NCBI RefSeq assembly: GCF_963669205.1 | Contig: NZ_OY769915.1 | Span: forward strand, 4,252,001 to 4,316,000 | DNA from: an uncultured Roseibium sp. | GTDB taxonomy: Bacteria > Pseudomonadota > Alphaproteobacteria > Rhizobiales > Stappiaceae | DNA length: 64,000 nucleotides | Direction of reading: 5' to 3' | Shown: piece by piece, positions 44,862 to 54,337 of the stretch | Numbering within the stretch: position 1 is the first letter of the stretch | Layout of the letters: the number at the start of each line of letters is the position of its first letter | The notes under the pieces: model-generated | Database searches by the model: none | Told to the model about the DNA's origin: nothing | The model's input: only the letters and a program-made list of their open reading frames with translations | Position numbers and translations under genes: made by a program

Positions 44862-45644
44862 CTAGCGGCCCTTCCAGACCGGATCTCGTTTTTCTGCAAA
44901 GGCCCTGGCGCCTTCAAGCTGGTCTTCGGAACGATAGAGCGTCTCGACGGTTTCGAACTGGCTCTTGGTGATGCGATTCATGGCATCCTGGAAGGTCATC
45001 GCCTCCGCTTCCCTGACAACTTCCTTGATCGCGGCATAGACCAGCGGCGGTCCCGACGCCAGCAACCTGGCAAGTGTCCACGCCTCCTGCATGAGCTGAC
45101 CGGCGGGATGTACATGATTGATCATCCCCCAGCGCGCCGCTTCCTGCGTATCGATCCAGCGCCCGGTCAGCAGCATTTCCATCGCGATATGGTAAGGGAT
45201 GCGTTTTGGCAGCTTGATGCTGGCGGCATCGGCCACAGTCCCGGAACGGATTTCCGGCAACGCGAACTCCGCATGATCTGCTGCAAGGATGATATCCGCC
45301 GACAATGCCAGTTCCAGTCCGCCGCCGCAGCAGATGCCGTTGACCGCCGCAATGACGGGTTTGTTGAGGCCGCGCAATTCCTGCAGGCCACCGAACCCGC
45401 CTTTTCCGTAGTCACCGTCGACCGCGTCACCGTCAGCGGCCGCCTTCAGGTCCCAGCCGGGGCAGAAGAACTTTTCCCCGGCTCCGGTGATGATCGCAAC
45501 GCGCAAGTCCGGATCATCACGAAAATCCGTGAAGACGTCCCCCATCAGCCGGCTCGTCTTGAGATCGATCGCGTTCGCCTTGGGCCGGTCGAGGACAACC
45601 TCGAGGATCTGGTCTTCCTTTCGGATTTTCAGCGGGCTATCCAT
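44862..45644 (-). CDS. caiD: Crotonobetainyl-CoA hydratase-like enoyl-CoA hydratase (CaiD type)
   Basis: The 260-residue crotonase-fold protein shows RPKANAIDLKTSRLMGDVF at 20-38, GAGEKFFCPGWDLKAAADGD with the oxyanion-hole region, and AAVNGICCGGGLELALSADI near 100-119. The RPKANAID and FCPGWDLKA segments resemble CaiD more than general hydratases. It would hydrate crotonobetainyl-CoA to L-carnitinyl-CoA. It overlaps the CoA-ligase gene by 8 bp in the same operon as carnitine dehydrogenase, which strengthens the assignment. Confidence 0.87.
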   Translation of the reverse strand: MDSPLKIRKEDQILEVVLDRPKANAIDLKTSRLMGDVFTDFRDDPDLRVAIITGAGEKFFCPGWDLKAAADGDAVDGDYGKGGFGGLQELRGLNKPVIAAVNGICCGGGLELALSADIILAADHAEFALPEIRSGTVADAASIKLPKRIPYHIAMEMLLTGRWIDTQEAARWGMINHVHPAGQLMQEAWTLARLLASGPPLVYAAIKEVVREAEAMTFQDAMNRITKSQFETVETLYRSEDQLEGARAFAEKRDPVWKGR

Positions 45645-47673
45645 TGCTCATTTCCTCACCTCTGATCAGCGCATCCGCCGCGATTGCAAAGTTTTCGCCG
45701 CAAAGCAGCGGATTGATTTCCACCTCATCGACCGGCCCCGACAGGACAAAGGATTGCACTGCCATCACGGCGTCGACGATTGTCTCGCGATCACACGCCG
45801 GCTTGCCGCGATGACCGTCAAGGAGACGTGCGATCCTGAGAGCGCCCAGCGCATCATCCACCTCTTGCCGGGAGACCGGCAACACGAGGGAAACCGAATC
45901 CTGAAGAAGCTCCGTCAGAACTCCGCCCGCGGCAAGTGTCAAAACATGACCGTGAGCCTCGTCCCGAACAACACCGACAAGCATCTCCGCAACAACATCG
46001 CTGACCATTTCCTCAACAAGAAACGTATCAGACGTCATTTTGGCGCCTGCCCCCAGAACCTCTGTTGCGCAAGTCAGCCGAAGTGCAACGGCACCGGCTT
46101 CGGTCTTGTGCGCAACGCCGGTTCCTTTCAGAACAACCGGGAACCCGATCTTCTCGGCCACTTGAACCGCGTCTTCCGGACTGTTCGCCAAACCGCTTTC
46201 AGGCACGCGTACGCCGTGTTTTCGAAGAATTCCCTTGGACCTGTCCTCGCCGAACTCGACAGACAGTGCCGGCACGGCGGGAATGTGCACCGCGCCTGCC
46301 CTTTGGGTGCGGCCTGCTGTCGCGACAGCCGCCAGGGCCGCGAGCCCGTCGTCCATGCCGATCAACGGAACGATCCCGCGCGCCAGCAGATCAGCCGCAA
46401 TATCTTCCGGCATCGTCTCCGGTAGGGAGCTGAGTATTCCCATGGGTTTGCCGCTTCTGGTTTTTGCCGCTTCCACTGCATCGATGACCTTGAGCCATTC
46501 TTCGGCCGAGCATCTGTCGCCACGCGGAAAGTCGAGAACAACGATACCGAAGGACGCCTCCCCATCAAGCATCGCGGCGAACACGGAGCTCATCGCCTCC
46601 GTGTCTCCCCAGATGTAAGTGTGGTAGTCCAAGGGGTTTGCCAGGGCGACTTTGGGGCCGAGCAAGGCTTGCAGTTCGCCTTTTTGGGAGGAACTGAGCG
46701 CCGGAAAGGCGACAGACAGATCGAGGGCTGAATCGGCAATCAGGCTCGCCTCTCCGCCGGAGCAGGACATCGAAACAATCTTGTTGTCCGAAAGCGGTCC
46801 AACTGCGTGGACCAGCTTGAGCGTTTCCAGGAAAACGGAAAGACTTTTGACCTCGGCGATCCCGAGCTTCGCAAGCAAGGCACTTGCTCCGGCAGCGCTG
46901 CCGGCAAGCGACGCCGTATGTGAAATCGTCGCAGCGCGCGCCTGCTCGGAACGGCCGATCTTCAAAACAACAACAGGTTTGCCGGCTTCGTGCGCCCGGC
47001 GCGCAAACCGCACAAATTCGGACAGGTCATCCAGGCCCTCGATGTGCAAACCGATGGCTGTCACCCGATCATCATCAAGTAGGGCTTCTGCCACGGCGGA
47101 CAGCCCGCGTTGCGCCTGGTTTCCCGCAGTAACAAGATAGGCGACAGGGAGCCCGCGTGCTTGCATCGTGAGATTCAGCGCGATGTTGGACGACTGCGTC
47201 AGGATCGCAACGCCGCTTTCTGCAGCCTGCAATCCGTGTTGATCCGGCCAGAGCGCTGCCCCGTCCAGCGCATTGATGAACCCGTAGCAGTTCGGTCCCA
47301 GGATCGGCATGTCACCGGCAGCCGCGATCAGGGCATCCTGCAGTGTTTCACCGTCTGCAAGTTCGGCAGCCGCTTCGCGAAACCCGGACGCGAAGCAGAC
47401 TGCTCCGCCTGCCCCCATTCTTGACAGGGACTGAACGATCTTGATCGTCGTGTGCCGGTTGACGCCAACGAAAGCTGCATCCGGAACGAATGGCAGCTCC
47501 TCGATCGATTGCACGGCCGGGCATCCGGCGATCTCGGCCCTGGTCGGGTGCACGACACAAACCTGGCCGTCAAACCCGAGCTTCCGGCATTCGACCACGA
47601 CATTCGTGCACCAGAACCCGCCGCCGACAACGGCGACGCTCCTGGGACGCAGAAGTTTCTCGAGGCCCTGCAT
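45637..47673 (-). CDS. ADP-forming acyl-CoA synthetase-like CoA ligase
   Basis: The 678-residue protein combines a CoA-binding Rossmann domain (VAVVGGGFWCTNVVVE near 13-28; GPNCYGFIN near 126-134), succinyl-CoA-ligase-like domains with the phospho-His candidate His252 in SHTASLAG, and a C-terminal ATP-grasp domain (about 460-678; GFPVVLKGTGVAHKTEAGAV). It should form an acyl-CoA with ATP giving ADP and phosphate. In this operon the likely acid is gamma-butyrobetaine, crotonobetaine or carnitine, in place of the AMP-forming CaiC/BcoA enzymes. That substrate is an inference. It overlaps caiD by 8 bp and lies 3 bp after the dehydrogenase gene. Confidence 0.82.
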   Translation of the reverse strand: MQGLEKLLRPRSVAVVGGGFWCTNVVVECRKLGFDGQVCVVHPTRAEIAGCPAVQSIEELPFVPDAAFVGVNRHTTIKIVQSLSRMGAGGAVCFASGFREAAAELADGETLQDALIAAAGDMPILGPNCYGFINALDGAALWPDQHGLQAAESGVAILTQSSNIALNLTMQARGLPVAYLVTAGNQAQRGLSAVAEALLDDDRVTAIGLHIEGLDDLSEFVRFARRAHEAGKPVVVLKIGRSEQARAATISHTASLAGSAAGASALLAKLGIAEVKSLSVFLETLKLVHAVGPLSDNKIVSMSCSGGEASLIADSALDLSVAFPALSSSQKGELQALLGPKVALANPLDYHTYIWGDTEAMSSVFAAMLDGEASFGIVVLDFPRGDRCSAEEWLKVIDAVEAAKTRSGKPMGILSSLPETMPEDIAADLLARGIVPLIGMDDGLAALAAVATAGRTQRAGAVHIPAVPALSVEFGEDRSKGILRKHGVRVPESGLANSPEDAVQVAEKIGFPVVLKGTGVAHKTEAGAVALRLTCATEVLGAGAKMTSDTFLVEEMVSDVVAEMLVGVVRDEAHGHVLTLAAGGVLTELLQDSVSLVLPVSRQEVDDALGALRIARLLDGHRGKPACDRETIVDAVMAVQSFVLSGPVDEVEINPLLCGENFAIAADALIRGEEMSNG

Positions 47674-47676
47674 CGA

Positions 47677-48837
47677 CTAGGCTCCGAGTGGTCTGAAGAG
47701 ATCGCGGCTGATAATGTGGCGCTGGATTTCGCTGGTACCATCCCAGATCCGTTCCACGCGTGCGTCGCGCCAGAAGCGTTCGATCGGAAAGTCATCCATC
47801 AGGCCCATGCCGCCATGGATCTGCAAGGTCGCGTCCGTGACCCTTGCGAGCATTTCCGTGGCATACAGCTTGGCGCTGGCAATTTCCCTGTTGGCAGGCA
47901 AATGCTGGTCGAGCCGCCATGCGCCGGCAAGCGTGAGCCAGTCAGCCGCGTCGATTTCGGTGATCATGTCCGCAATCTGAAAACTCACGCCCTGAAACTT
48001 CGCGATGGCCTGGCCGAATTGCTCGCGCTCCGCTGCATAGGAAAGTGCGTGATCGAAGCAGCGGCGCGCACGCCCGACGCTCATCGCCGCAACTGTCAGC
48101 CGGGTCGCGTAGAGCCATTCATTCATCACGGCAAATCCACCGTCCACCTCTCCGAGAACCTGCGCGTCGGGAAGCCGGCACCCGTCGAAATAGAGAATGT
48201 AGTTCTTGTAGCCCCGGTGACTGACGGAATTGTAGCCTTCCCGCACTTCAAAACCGGGCGTGCCGCGATCCACGAGAAAACAGGTGATCCGCTTTTTCGG
48301 CCCCTTCGGCGTTTCATCGACGCCGGTTGCGACAAATACGATGAAAAAATCCGCATGTTCTGCCCCGGAAATGAAGTGCTTCGACCCGGACACCACCCAG
48401 TCGCCGCCGTCCCGGACCGCCTGACACTTCATGCCTCTGACATCGGAGCCGGCATCCGGTTCCGTCATCGCCAGGGCATCCATCTTCTCGCCGCGCACAG
48501 CCGGCGCCAGGTAACGCTCGCGCTGCTCGCCCGTACAGGCCATGAGAATGTTCTGTGGCCGCCCGAAAAAATGCGTCAGCGCCATGGAACCGCGTCCCAG
48601 TTCACGCTCCACCAGCGTAAAGTCCAGGTGGCTCAAACCGGCTCCGCCGACTTCCTCGGGAAAGTTGCAGGCATAGAAGCCGAGATCGAGGCATTTGCGC
48701 TTGATCTCCTCGCCGAGTTCCACCGGAACCTGCCCGGTCTTTTCGACAAGCGTTTCATGAGGATAGATTTCGTTTTCGACGAAGGAGCGCACCGTCGAAA
48801 CGATCATGTCCTGCTCGTCGCTCAAACCAAAATGCAT
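47677..48837 (-). CDS. Acyl-CoA dehydrogenase (CaiA-like, probable gamma-butyrobetainyl-CoA dehydrogenase)
   Basis: The 386-residue flavoenzyme has the standard acyl-CoA dehydrogenase layout: an N-terminal helical domain, DALAMTEPDAGSDVRGMKCQ near 131-150 (FAD and substrate contacts), and WVVSGSKHFISGAEHADF. The C-terminal part contains QIHGGMGLMDDFPIERFWRDARV. It is the first gene of the operon and would oxidise the CoA thioester of gamma-butyrobetaine to crotonobetainyl-CoA, the substrate of the adjacent hydratase. The reaction is inferred from context; the family is certain. It is divergent from the CdhR-like regulator across a 77-bp spacer. Confidence 0.88.
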   Translation of the reverse strand: MHFGLSDEQDMIVSTVRSFVENEIYPHETLVEKTGQVPVELGEEIKRKCLDLGFYACNFPEEVGGAGLSHLDFTLVERELGRGSMALTHFFGRPQNILMACTGEQRERYLAPAVRGEKMDALAMTEPDAGSDVRGMKCQAVRDGGDWVVSGSKHFISGAEHADFFIVFVATGVDETPKGPKKRITCFLVDRGTPGFEVREGYNSVSHRGYKNYILYFDGCRLPDAQVLGEVDGGFAVMNEWLYATRLTVAAMSVGRARRCFDHALSYAAEREQFGQAIAKFQGVSFQIADMITEIDAADWLTLAGAWRLDQHLPANREIASAKLYATEMLARVTDATLQIHGGMGLMDDFPIERFWRDARVERIWDGTSEIQRHIISRDLFRPLGA

Positions 48838-48914
48838 CTCGTCCTCCTGTTGTCACCCGTGATGAAAGGTGAGACAACAGGCGGAAATTTGATATGCAGT
48901 TTTGGTAGAAAACT

Positions 48915-49862
48915 ATGCAGAATTCAAACAAATTGTCTCAGAGCCGGTCGATCCATGTTCTGCTGTTCGACAATTTCTCAAACCACTGTCTGGCGAACGC
49001 AATCGAGCCCTTTCGCGCCGCCAACACGATCGCGCGTCAAAAACTGTATGCCTGGGAGCATTTCAGCCTGCCGGGCGGAAAGGTAACCTCGTCAAGCGGC
49101 TTACCGGTCGAGACCAGGCCGTTGGCCGGTGCGGACCAGCGCGGCGACTACCTTTTCATCATGCCGAGCTACGGCTATGGCGACTTGACAAATCCGAAAA
49201 CGAACCAGTTGCTGCGGGCCGCACACCGACGTTATGCGATGGTGGCCGGGATGGACACCGGCGCATGGCTCCTGGCCAAGGCCGGTCTGTTGGACGGCCG
49301 CAAGGCAACGATCCACTGGGATGAATACACGAGCTTCATGGAGGCGTTCCCCGATGTCTCAGCCGTGGAGGACAGGTTTGTCATCGATGGCGGTCTGGCA
49401 ACATGCGGCGGCGCTTCGACCACGTTTGAACTCACCCTGGAACTGATACGCCGGGAGCACAGTCCGATGTTCGCGTTGGAAATTGCCGCGCTGTTCATGC
49501 ACGGAGACAAACTGGATATGCGGGACCCGCTGCAACGCTGGTCGGCCGATGCGCTTGTTCGCAGCGCAACGGCGCTCATGCGCAGAAACCTGGAACAGCC
49601 GCTGACCATCCCCGAACTGGCAAGACAGCTTCGCTCCGACCAGAGGTCCCTGGAAAAGCGGTTTCGGGAAAAAATGCAGACCACGCCGCTCTCTGTGTAC
49701 AGGGGAATCCGATTGCGTGAGGCGCGCCGGCAAGTGGAGTTGACCAGATTGAGCATTGCTGAAATTTCCGAACGATGCGGCTACCGGAACACCAGTGCGA
49801 TGATAAGGGCATTTCGTCAGGAATTCGGGCATCCGCCAGGACACTACCGGCGCGCAAAGTAA
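48915..49862 (+). CDS. cdhR: GlxA/CdhR-type regulator (DJ-1/PfpI + AraC HTH)
   Basis: The 315-residue protein has an N-terminal DJ-1/PfpI-like domain (VLLFDNFSNHCLANAIEPFRAAN near 15-37; AGMDTGAWLLAKAGLLDGRKATIHWDE) and a C-terminal AraC HTH pair (LTIPELARQLRSDQRSLEKRF; LSIAEISERCGYRNTSAMIRAF). CdhR, the carnitine regulator of Pseudomonas, has this architecture. Divergence from the butyrobetaine/carnitine operon makes it the likely activator. The inducer would be carnitine or a related betaine, by analogy only. Confidence 0.88.
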   Translation: MQNSNKLSQSRSIHVLLFDNFSNHCLANAIEPFRAANTIARQKLYAWEHFSLPGGKVTSSSGLPVETRPLAGADQRGDYLFIMPSYGYGDLTNPKTNQLLRAAHRRYAMVAGMDTGAWLLAKAGLLDGRKATIHWDEYTSFMEAFPDVSAVEDRFVIDGGLATCGGASTTFELTLELIRREHSPMFALEIAALFMHGDKLDMRDPLQRWSADALVRSATALMRRNLEQPLTIPELARQLRSDQRSLEKRFREKMQTTPLSVYRGIRLREARRQVELTRLSIAEISERCGYRNTSAMIRAFRQEFGHPPGHYRRAK

Positions 49863-50057
49863 AAGATCACGCTGCATCTGGAGCAGGCGACGTTCAGAAC
49901 ACACGCCTCACTTGCGCATGCATGTCCTGGAGCGCGACTTGACAAAATGCGCGTGACGATACCCGATGCCTGAAAGCGAGCAGGCAGGGTATTGGTCAAG
50001 CATCATTCAGTGACACGCGCTTTGTGCTGAACAACAGTCAGACCGGGATAAACAAGT

Positions 50058-52004
50058 ATGTGGGCATACATGCGCAGCGTGGCAATTCTGCTGACCCTCG
50101 TCGGGCTCAACGGCACAGGACACGCACAGGACGACAGTGTTCCGCAATTCGTTGGCACCGGGTCCTGCGCGGAATGCCATGAAGCCGAGTCAAAATCCTG
50201 GCAAAAGTCACATCACGCTCTGGCTTGGACTGAGCCCACAGACGAAACCGTCGACGGCGACTTTGAGAACGCTGAGTTTGTCCATCTTGGCCGCACGAGC
50301 AGGTTCTTTAAACAGAACGGCGCGTTTTTCATCGAGACTGACGATTTCCGGGATGGGACGACGACATTCAAGGTCGCTGGCGTCGGGGGGATTGCGCCGC
50401 TTCAGCAATACCTGATTGAAACGGAGCCGGGGCGGTTACAATCTTTCGATGTCGTTTGGGATCAGGTCAGGAAGGAGTGGTACCATCTCTACCCGTCGCA
50501 GGAATTGCCGCCGGAAGACGGATTTCACTGGAGCGGTCCTTACAAGAATTGGAACGCTCGCTGCGCGGAATGCCATTCAACGGATTTCCGGAAGAACTAC
50601 AGCCTGCGCGACCGGCAATATCAGAGCGCGTGGAGTGAAATCGGTGTGGGTTGTGAAGCATGCCACGGACCGGGCGAAGCGCATGTGGCCTGGGCAAAAC
50701 CGGAAACGCCGGGCGAGAGCGCGTTTTCGCGCGTCAATGAAAAGGGATTGCTCGTCGAATTTTCCGACGATCATGCACAAATAGAGATACAGCAATGCGC
50801 CACGTGCCATGCGCGCCGCGAACCGTTTCAGGCATCAAGCCCCTTTCCGGGCACGCCCTTTCACGATGCCTACCGTTTGGCGCTTCTGAGAGAAGGTCTC
50901 TACCATCCGGACGGGCAGATCCTCGACGAGGTCTATGTCTACGGTTCGTTTCTGCAGTCAAAAATGCATCAGGCCGGTGTGCGGTGTTCGGACTGCCATG
51001 AACCGCACAGCGCTGAACTGAGGGCAGACGGCAACGCCATGTGCACACAGTGTCACTCGCCTGCCGGCAACAGCGATTTCCCGAGCCTGACCTTGAAAGA
51101 CTATGACGACGTGGCGCATCACTTCCACGAAACGGGATCCGAAGGCGCGCAATGCGTCAGCTGCCACATGATCGAACGCACATATATGGGTGTCGATGGC
51201 CGGCGCGACCACTCGTTCAGGGTTCCCCGGCCTGATGTTTCATCCAGGGTCAATACTCCGAATGCCTGCACCGACTGCCACCAGGACAAGACGGCCGAAT
51301 GGGCGGCCGAAACACTGAAAGCGCACTTTCCCGACAGCCTGCATCGCGAGCCCCATTTCGGCGAGGTCTTTTCCTCCGCTCGCGAGGGAACCGCCGGCAT
51401 CGGAGATAACCTCCTGGCGATTGCAAATCAGCCCACCTATCCGGCGATTGTTCGCGCGACGGCGCTCGACCTGCTGATGCGAGATCCGGATCCGGCACTT
51501 GCAGAGCGCGCCGGGAGCCTGCTGGACGATCCGGACCCCTTGGTGCGAAGTGCCGCTATCGCGACACAACGCAACGCTCCGCCTGAAACCGCGAACGGGA
51601 ATATCCTTCGTGCATTGGAAGATCCGGTAAAAGCCGTCCGGATTGCGGCAGCACGCCAGCTATTGACGCTTCCGCCCGGACCATCCTCCGCACATGCCTC
51701 GCCTGCAGCCCGGACAGCTTCGCGCGAATGGCAACAATCTCTTGCAGCGAAATCCGATTTTCCCGAAACACACATGAGTCTGGGCGGCACCGCTCTGGCG
51801 ATGCGGAATCCCCGCGCAGCAGCGTCAGCCTTCGAGGAAGTAACCCGGCTGGACCCCCAACTCGTCGAGGCCTGGATTTTTCTTGTACGCATTCACCTGG
51901 CACAACAAGACCTGGCGGCTGCGGAGTTTGCCCTGCAAAAGGGCCTGGTTCTCAACCCGGAAAACGAAGACCTTCTGGCGTTGAAAAATCAGTATTTCAG
52001 GTAG
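50058..52004 (+). CDS. Octahaem cytochrome c with HEAT-like and TPR C-terminus
   Basis: The 648-residue secreted protein has a signal peptide (about 1-23, ending GHA) and eight CxxCH haem sites, with first Cys at residues 37, 169, 199, 247, 310, 329, 366 and 404. Spacing resembles cytochrome c554/NrfA-like multihaem proteins. The C-terminal part (about 440-550) has HEAT-like repeats (RATALDLLMRDPDPALAERA; DPLVRSAAIATQRNA), and 565-648 has TPR repeats, so it probably binds a partner or another cytochrome. No quinol dehydrogenase, haem lyase or partner gene is adjacent. Start at 50058 or the inner ATG at 50070 are both possible. Confidence 0.88.
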   Translation: MWAYMRSVAILLTLVGLNGTGHAQDDSVPQFVGTGSCAECHEAESKSWQKSHHALAWTEPTDETVDGDFENAEFVHLGRTSRFFKQNGAFFIETDDFRDGTTTFKVAGVGGIAPLQQYLIETEPGRLQSFDVVWDQVRKEWYHLYPSQELPPEDGFHWSGPYKNWNARCAECHSTDFRKNYSLRDRQYQSAWSEIGVGCEACHGPGEAHVAWAKPETPGESAFSRVNEKGLLVEFSDDHAQIEIQQCATCHARREPFQASSPFPGTPFHDAYRLALLREGLYHPDGQILDEVYVYGSFLQSKMHQAGVRCSDCHEPHSAELRADGNAMCTQCHSPAGNSDFPSLTLKDYDDVAHHFHETGSEGAQCVSCHMIERTYMGVDGRRDHSFRVPRPDVSSRVNTPNACTDCHQDKTAEWAAETLKAHFPDSLHREPHFGEVFSSAREGTAGIGDNLLAIANQPTYPAIVRATALDLLMRDPDPALAERAGSLLDDPDPLVRSAAIATQRNAPPETANGNILRALEDPVKAVRIAAARQLLTLPPGPSSAHASPAARTASREWQQSLAAKSDFPETHMSLGGTALAMRNPRAAASAFEEVTRLDPQLVEAWIFLVRIHLAQQDLAAAEFALQKGLVLNPENEDLLALKNQYFR

Positions 52005-52183
52005 GGTTTTGTGAACTTCCGCCTATGAACGAACCCACTACTTAGTTAAGGCCGAAAATGTAGTTCTTTTAGCAAACGCAACTAGAAGTAAGATCACCAA
52101 ACTAAATTACGACCTTCCAATTCGCCGTCAATCTCTAATGTAGAACACTAAATCCTTCATTCCAAAAGCGCTAAACTCCGACC

Positions 52184-52800
52184 CTAAAACTCATAGCCTC
52201 CAAGTTTAATTTCAAATTTATGCTTCATCTCTACGAATTCCTTAAGTTTTCTATCGTAGCAGTTCCTGTAATCTAAGCGAAAATCTGATTTATTTCTATG
52301 ATTTAATTTAACATTTTCGATACTCAAATCTTTACAAAGTGATAGAAAATCTTCTGAAATTCTCTCAAAACGAAGAAATTTACTTACTAACTCCTTTCCG
52401 AATGAGTGTCGAAACAATATACCTCTCTCTACCGTTAGAAAGTCTTCGAGCGTTGGCGCTTTCTTGACCAACTGAACAAAGGATTTTTCGGACCATTCGA
52501 CAGCCCCCCGATGTGGGGAAAAGTATAAACTCACCAATTTGTCAAAAGGATTTCGAATACTAGTAAATATGTAATAATTCTCAATCTGCTTACCAAGGGC
52601 GTTATAATATTCTCTCATTCGGGAGTGTTTCGACAAATTCTGATAATTAGGATTTTTAACTCCAAATCTATCGATGCCATCTTGCTTTTGGCTATTAATT
52701 ACAATCTCGTCTTCGGAAAAATCACGCAATCATCTTGGATGCTATTCCCGGCAGTTTTTGGCACATGAATAAATATAAAATTTTTTGCAACAGATATCAT
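52184..52800 (-). pseudogene. Frameshifted sulfotransferase gene
   Basis: A sulfotransferase-like ORF is split by a frameshift. The upstream piece, from the ATG at 52800, encodes FIFIHVPKTAGNSIQD, the 5'-phosphosulfate loop of PAPS-dependent sulfotransferases. The downstream frame (52729-52184) encodes RDFSEDEIVINSQKQDG and RNPFDKLVSLYF, the 3'-phosphate motif of the same family. They join in frame if one base is added near 52729-52731. The predicted intact protein is about 205 residues. The DNA is markedly AT-rich compared with the cytochrome gene beside it, a sign of transfer. Either a real inactivation or a sequencing error explains it. Confidence 0.75.
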
Positions 52801-53066
52801 TTACATTCCATTGGCACGGAAATTCGTTTCGGCTCGAATTCACAACTATATTTTTCTAAAAATAGTTGAGGGTCGGCGCAGCCAGAACAAACGGAGCAAT
52901 GTAAGGTAAATAATTGACTGCCTTGTGCGTTATGTCATTTGCGAAAACCATCCAGCTTTACGCTGACAATTTTTGAGCGTGCTGGTTTGCTCGATTTACA
53001 ATAGAATTCATATCCGGTAAATCGCTGCGCTTACTTCATAACGCCTTTATCAAGAACCTCAATAAG

Positions 53067-53792
53067 TTGCTCACTTACGTACTTGGAAACACAATCGTCA
53101 GTGAGCAGAACCCGTTGTTTAAGAAAATTCGTCTGAAAATCACGATTCACTTCAAACCTCCCGTTTTGATTGCTGGCATAGGGCGATGTGGAACGACACT
53201 TGTGCGTGACACAGTCGTAAACTCGAACAAGTACTATTCCAAGGCGCCGGGTTTCGTTGTGACCATCAACGGGACAGATTTCGCGAACGGGAATGTTTAC
53301 AAGACGCACGATTTTCCGCCACGCTCGCTGCCCGCGGACGTCAAGGTCGTGTTCATGTTCGGCAACCCGATGAATGCGGCAGTCTCATCTTTCAAGGCGT
53401 TCGCTGGACCCGGCAGACAGCACTATGTCCACGCACACTCCCCATTTGCGGATGAACACGAAAATCTTTTTGAGCGCGATGTCCTGTTGATGGAAAAGCA
53501 GTTTCGCGCTTGGATGCAGCCACACGAGTTTAAGTTCTGCGCAGTGCGCTATGAAGCGTTGGGCGACAACTCGGTCCGCGATCAGTTGGCACAGTTTCTG
53601 AACTGTGAAATGCGGTTTCCTGAATTTCAGGAAAGAGAAAGTTCGTGGCTGAACCATGAGCGAAGGCCAGAACTTGAAAGGACATACGGAAGACTTGCCG
53701 AAGATATGGAGAGTTTCCCTGCCATAACGGTCTTTCCCGCCAAAGAGGCGCCTGGCGGCGATCTTCAAGTTGAGATGAATCCAACCGGTTAA
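53067..53792 (+). CDS. Sulfotransferase-like protein
   Basis: The 241-residue protein has LIAGIGRCGTTLVRDTV near 34-50, which resembles the 5'-PAPS phosphate loop, and VVFMFGNPMNAAVSSFKAF near 92-110, a variant of the 3'-phosphate motif. Otherwise it is divergent, so the substrate is unknown. The start is unclear: the frame is open from 52977, no ATG occurs before residue 93, and the TTG at 53067 lacks a strong ribosome site. The 3' end overlaps the end of the convergent phage-type gene by 4 bp. A common origin with the frameshifted sulfotransferase next to it is possible. Confidence 0.6.
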   Translation: MLTYVLGNTIVSEQNPLFKKIRLKITIHFKPPVLIAGIGRCGTTLVRDTVVNSNKYYSKAPGFVVTINGTDFANGNVYKTHDFPPRSLPADVKVVFMFGNPMNAAVSSFKAFAGPGRQHYVHAHSPFADEHENLFERDVLLMEKQFRAWMQPHEFKFCAVRYEALGDNSVRDQLAQFLNCEMRFPEFQERESSWLNHERRPELERTYGRLAEDMESFPAITVFPAKEAPGGDLQVEMNPTG

Positions 53793-54337
53793 ATTAAGCG
53801 CTTCGGGTCGCTATTTCTTCCCTGCCGTCCCGCGCCACAAGTCCAGCAACAGCTTTCTCCGCCAAACGACTCGATCCAGCGATGCGCGATGTCATGTCCG
53901 TCATGGCTGATGGCCTGCAGGCGGCGGCAGTCCCGCGCCACCACCGGCCGGATGGCATTCAGGTGCCGGGTCATGTGCGGAACGCATCGTCTGAAATGGA
54001 CCGTGCCGAAAGCCCACGCCTGCCAGTGGTCCGGATCGAAGGCGGCAGCCCGGCTGAAGCCGTAGGCAGCGGCCGGTTGACCCTCATGCCAGATCGACCA
54101 GACCATACCGGGCACTGCCGTTTCCAATGCGCAAAGCCCGAGCAGACGCGTATCCCAGTGCTGCCACAGGCAGGCGATTTCCCGGCGGTCTTCGGCGCGC
54201 ATGTTGGCGGCTATGAAGCTAGCATCGCGAACCGTCAGATCCTTGATTAGAAACCGTCGAGCGGGTCCGCCAGCGGTGCACTCTGCGACCGCTGTCCGGT
54301 TCCGAGGACTTTCTTCAACTCCGACTTGTCTTTCCAT
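53789..54337 (-). CDS. Phage Gp13-like (DUF2833) protein
   Basis: The conserved part begins near residue 29 (FLIKDLTVRDASFIAANMRA) and includes EDRREIACLWQHWDTRLLG, MVWSIWHEGQPAAAYGFS and FGTVHFRRCVPHMTRHLN. This recalls the GNAT-like Gp13 proteins of T7-like phages. The only ATG that includes the conserved N-terminus is at 54337, which overlaps the terminase gene by 91 bp; the next ATG (54202) would delete it. The start may therefore be degenerate. It follows the terminase in the same direction, so the pair is a phage remnant. Confidence 0.55.
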   Translation of the reverse strand: MERQVGVEESPRNRTAVAECTAGGPARRFLIKDLTVRDASFIAANMRAEDRREIACLWQHWDTRLLGLCALETAVPGMVWSIWHEGQPAAAYGFSRAAAFDPDHWQAWAFGTVHFRRCVPHMTRHLNAIRPVVARDCRRLQAISHDGHDIAHRWIESFGGESCCWTCGAGRQGRNSDPKRLI

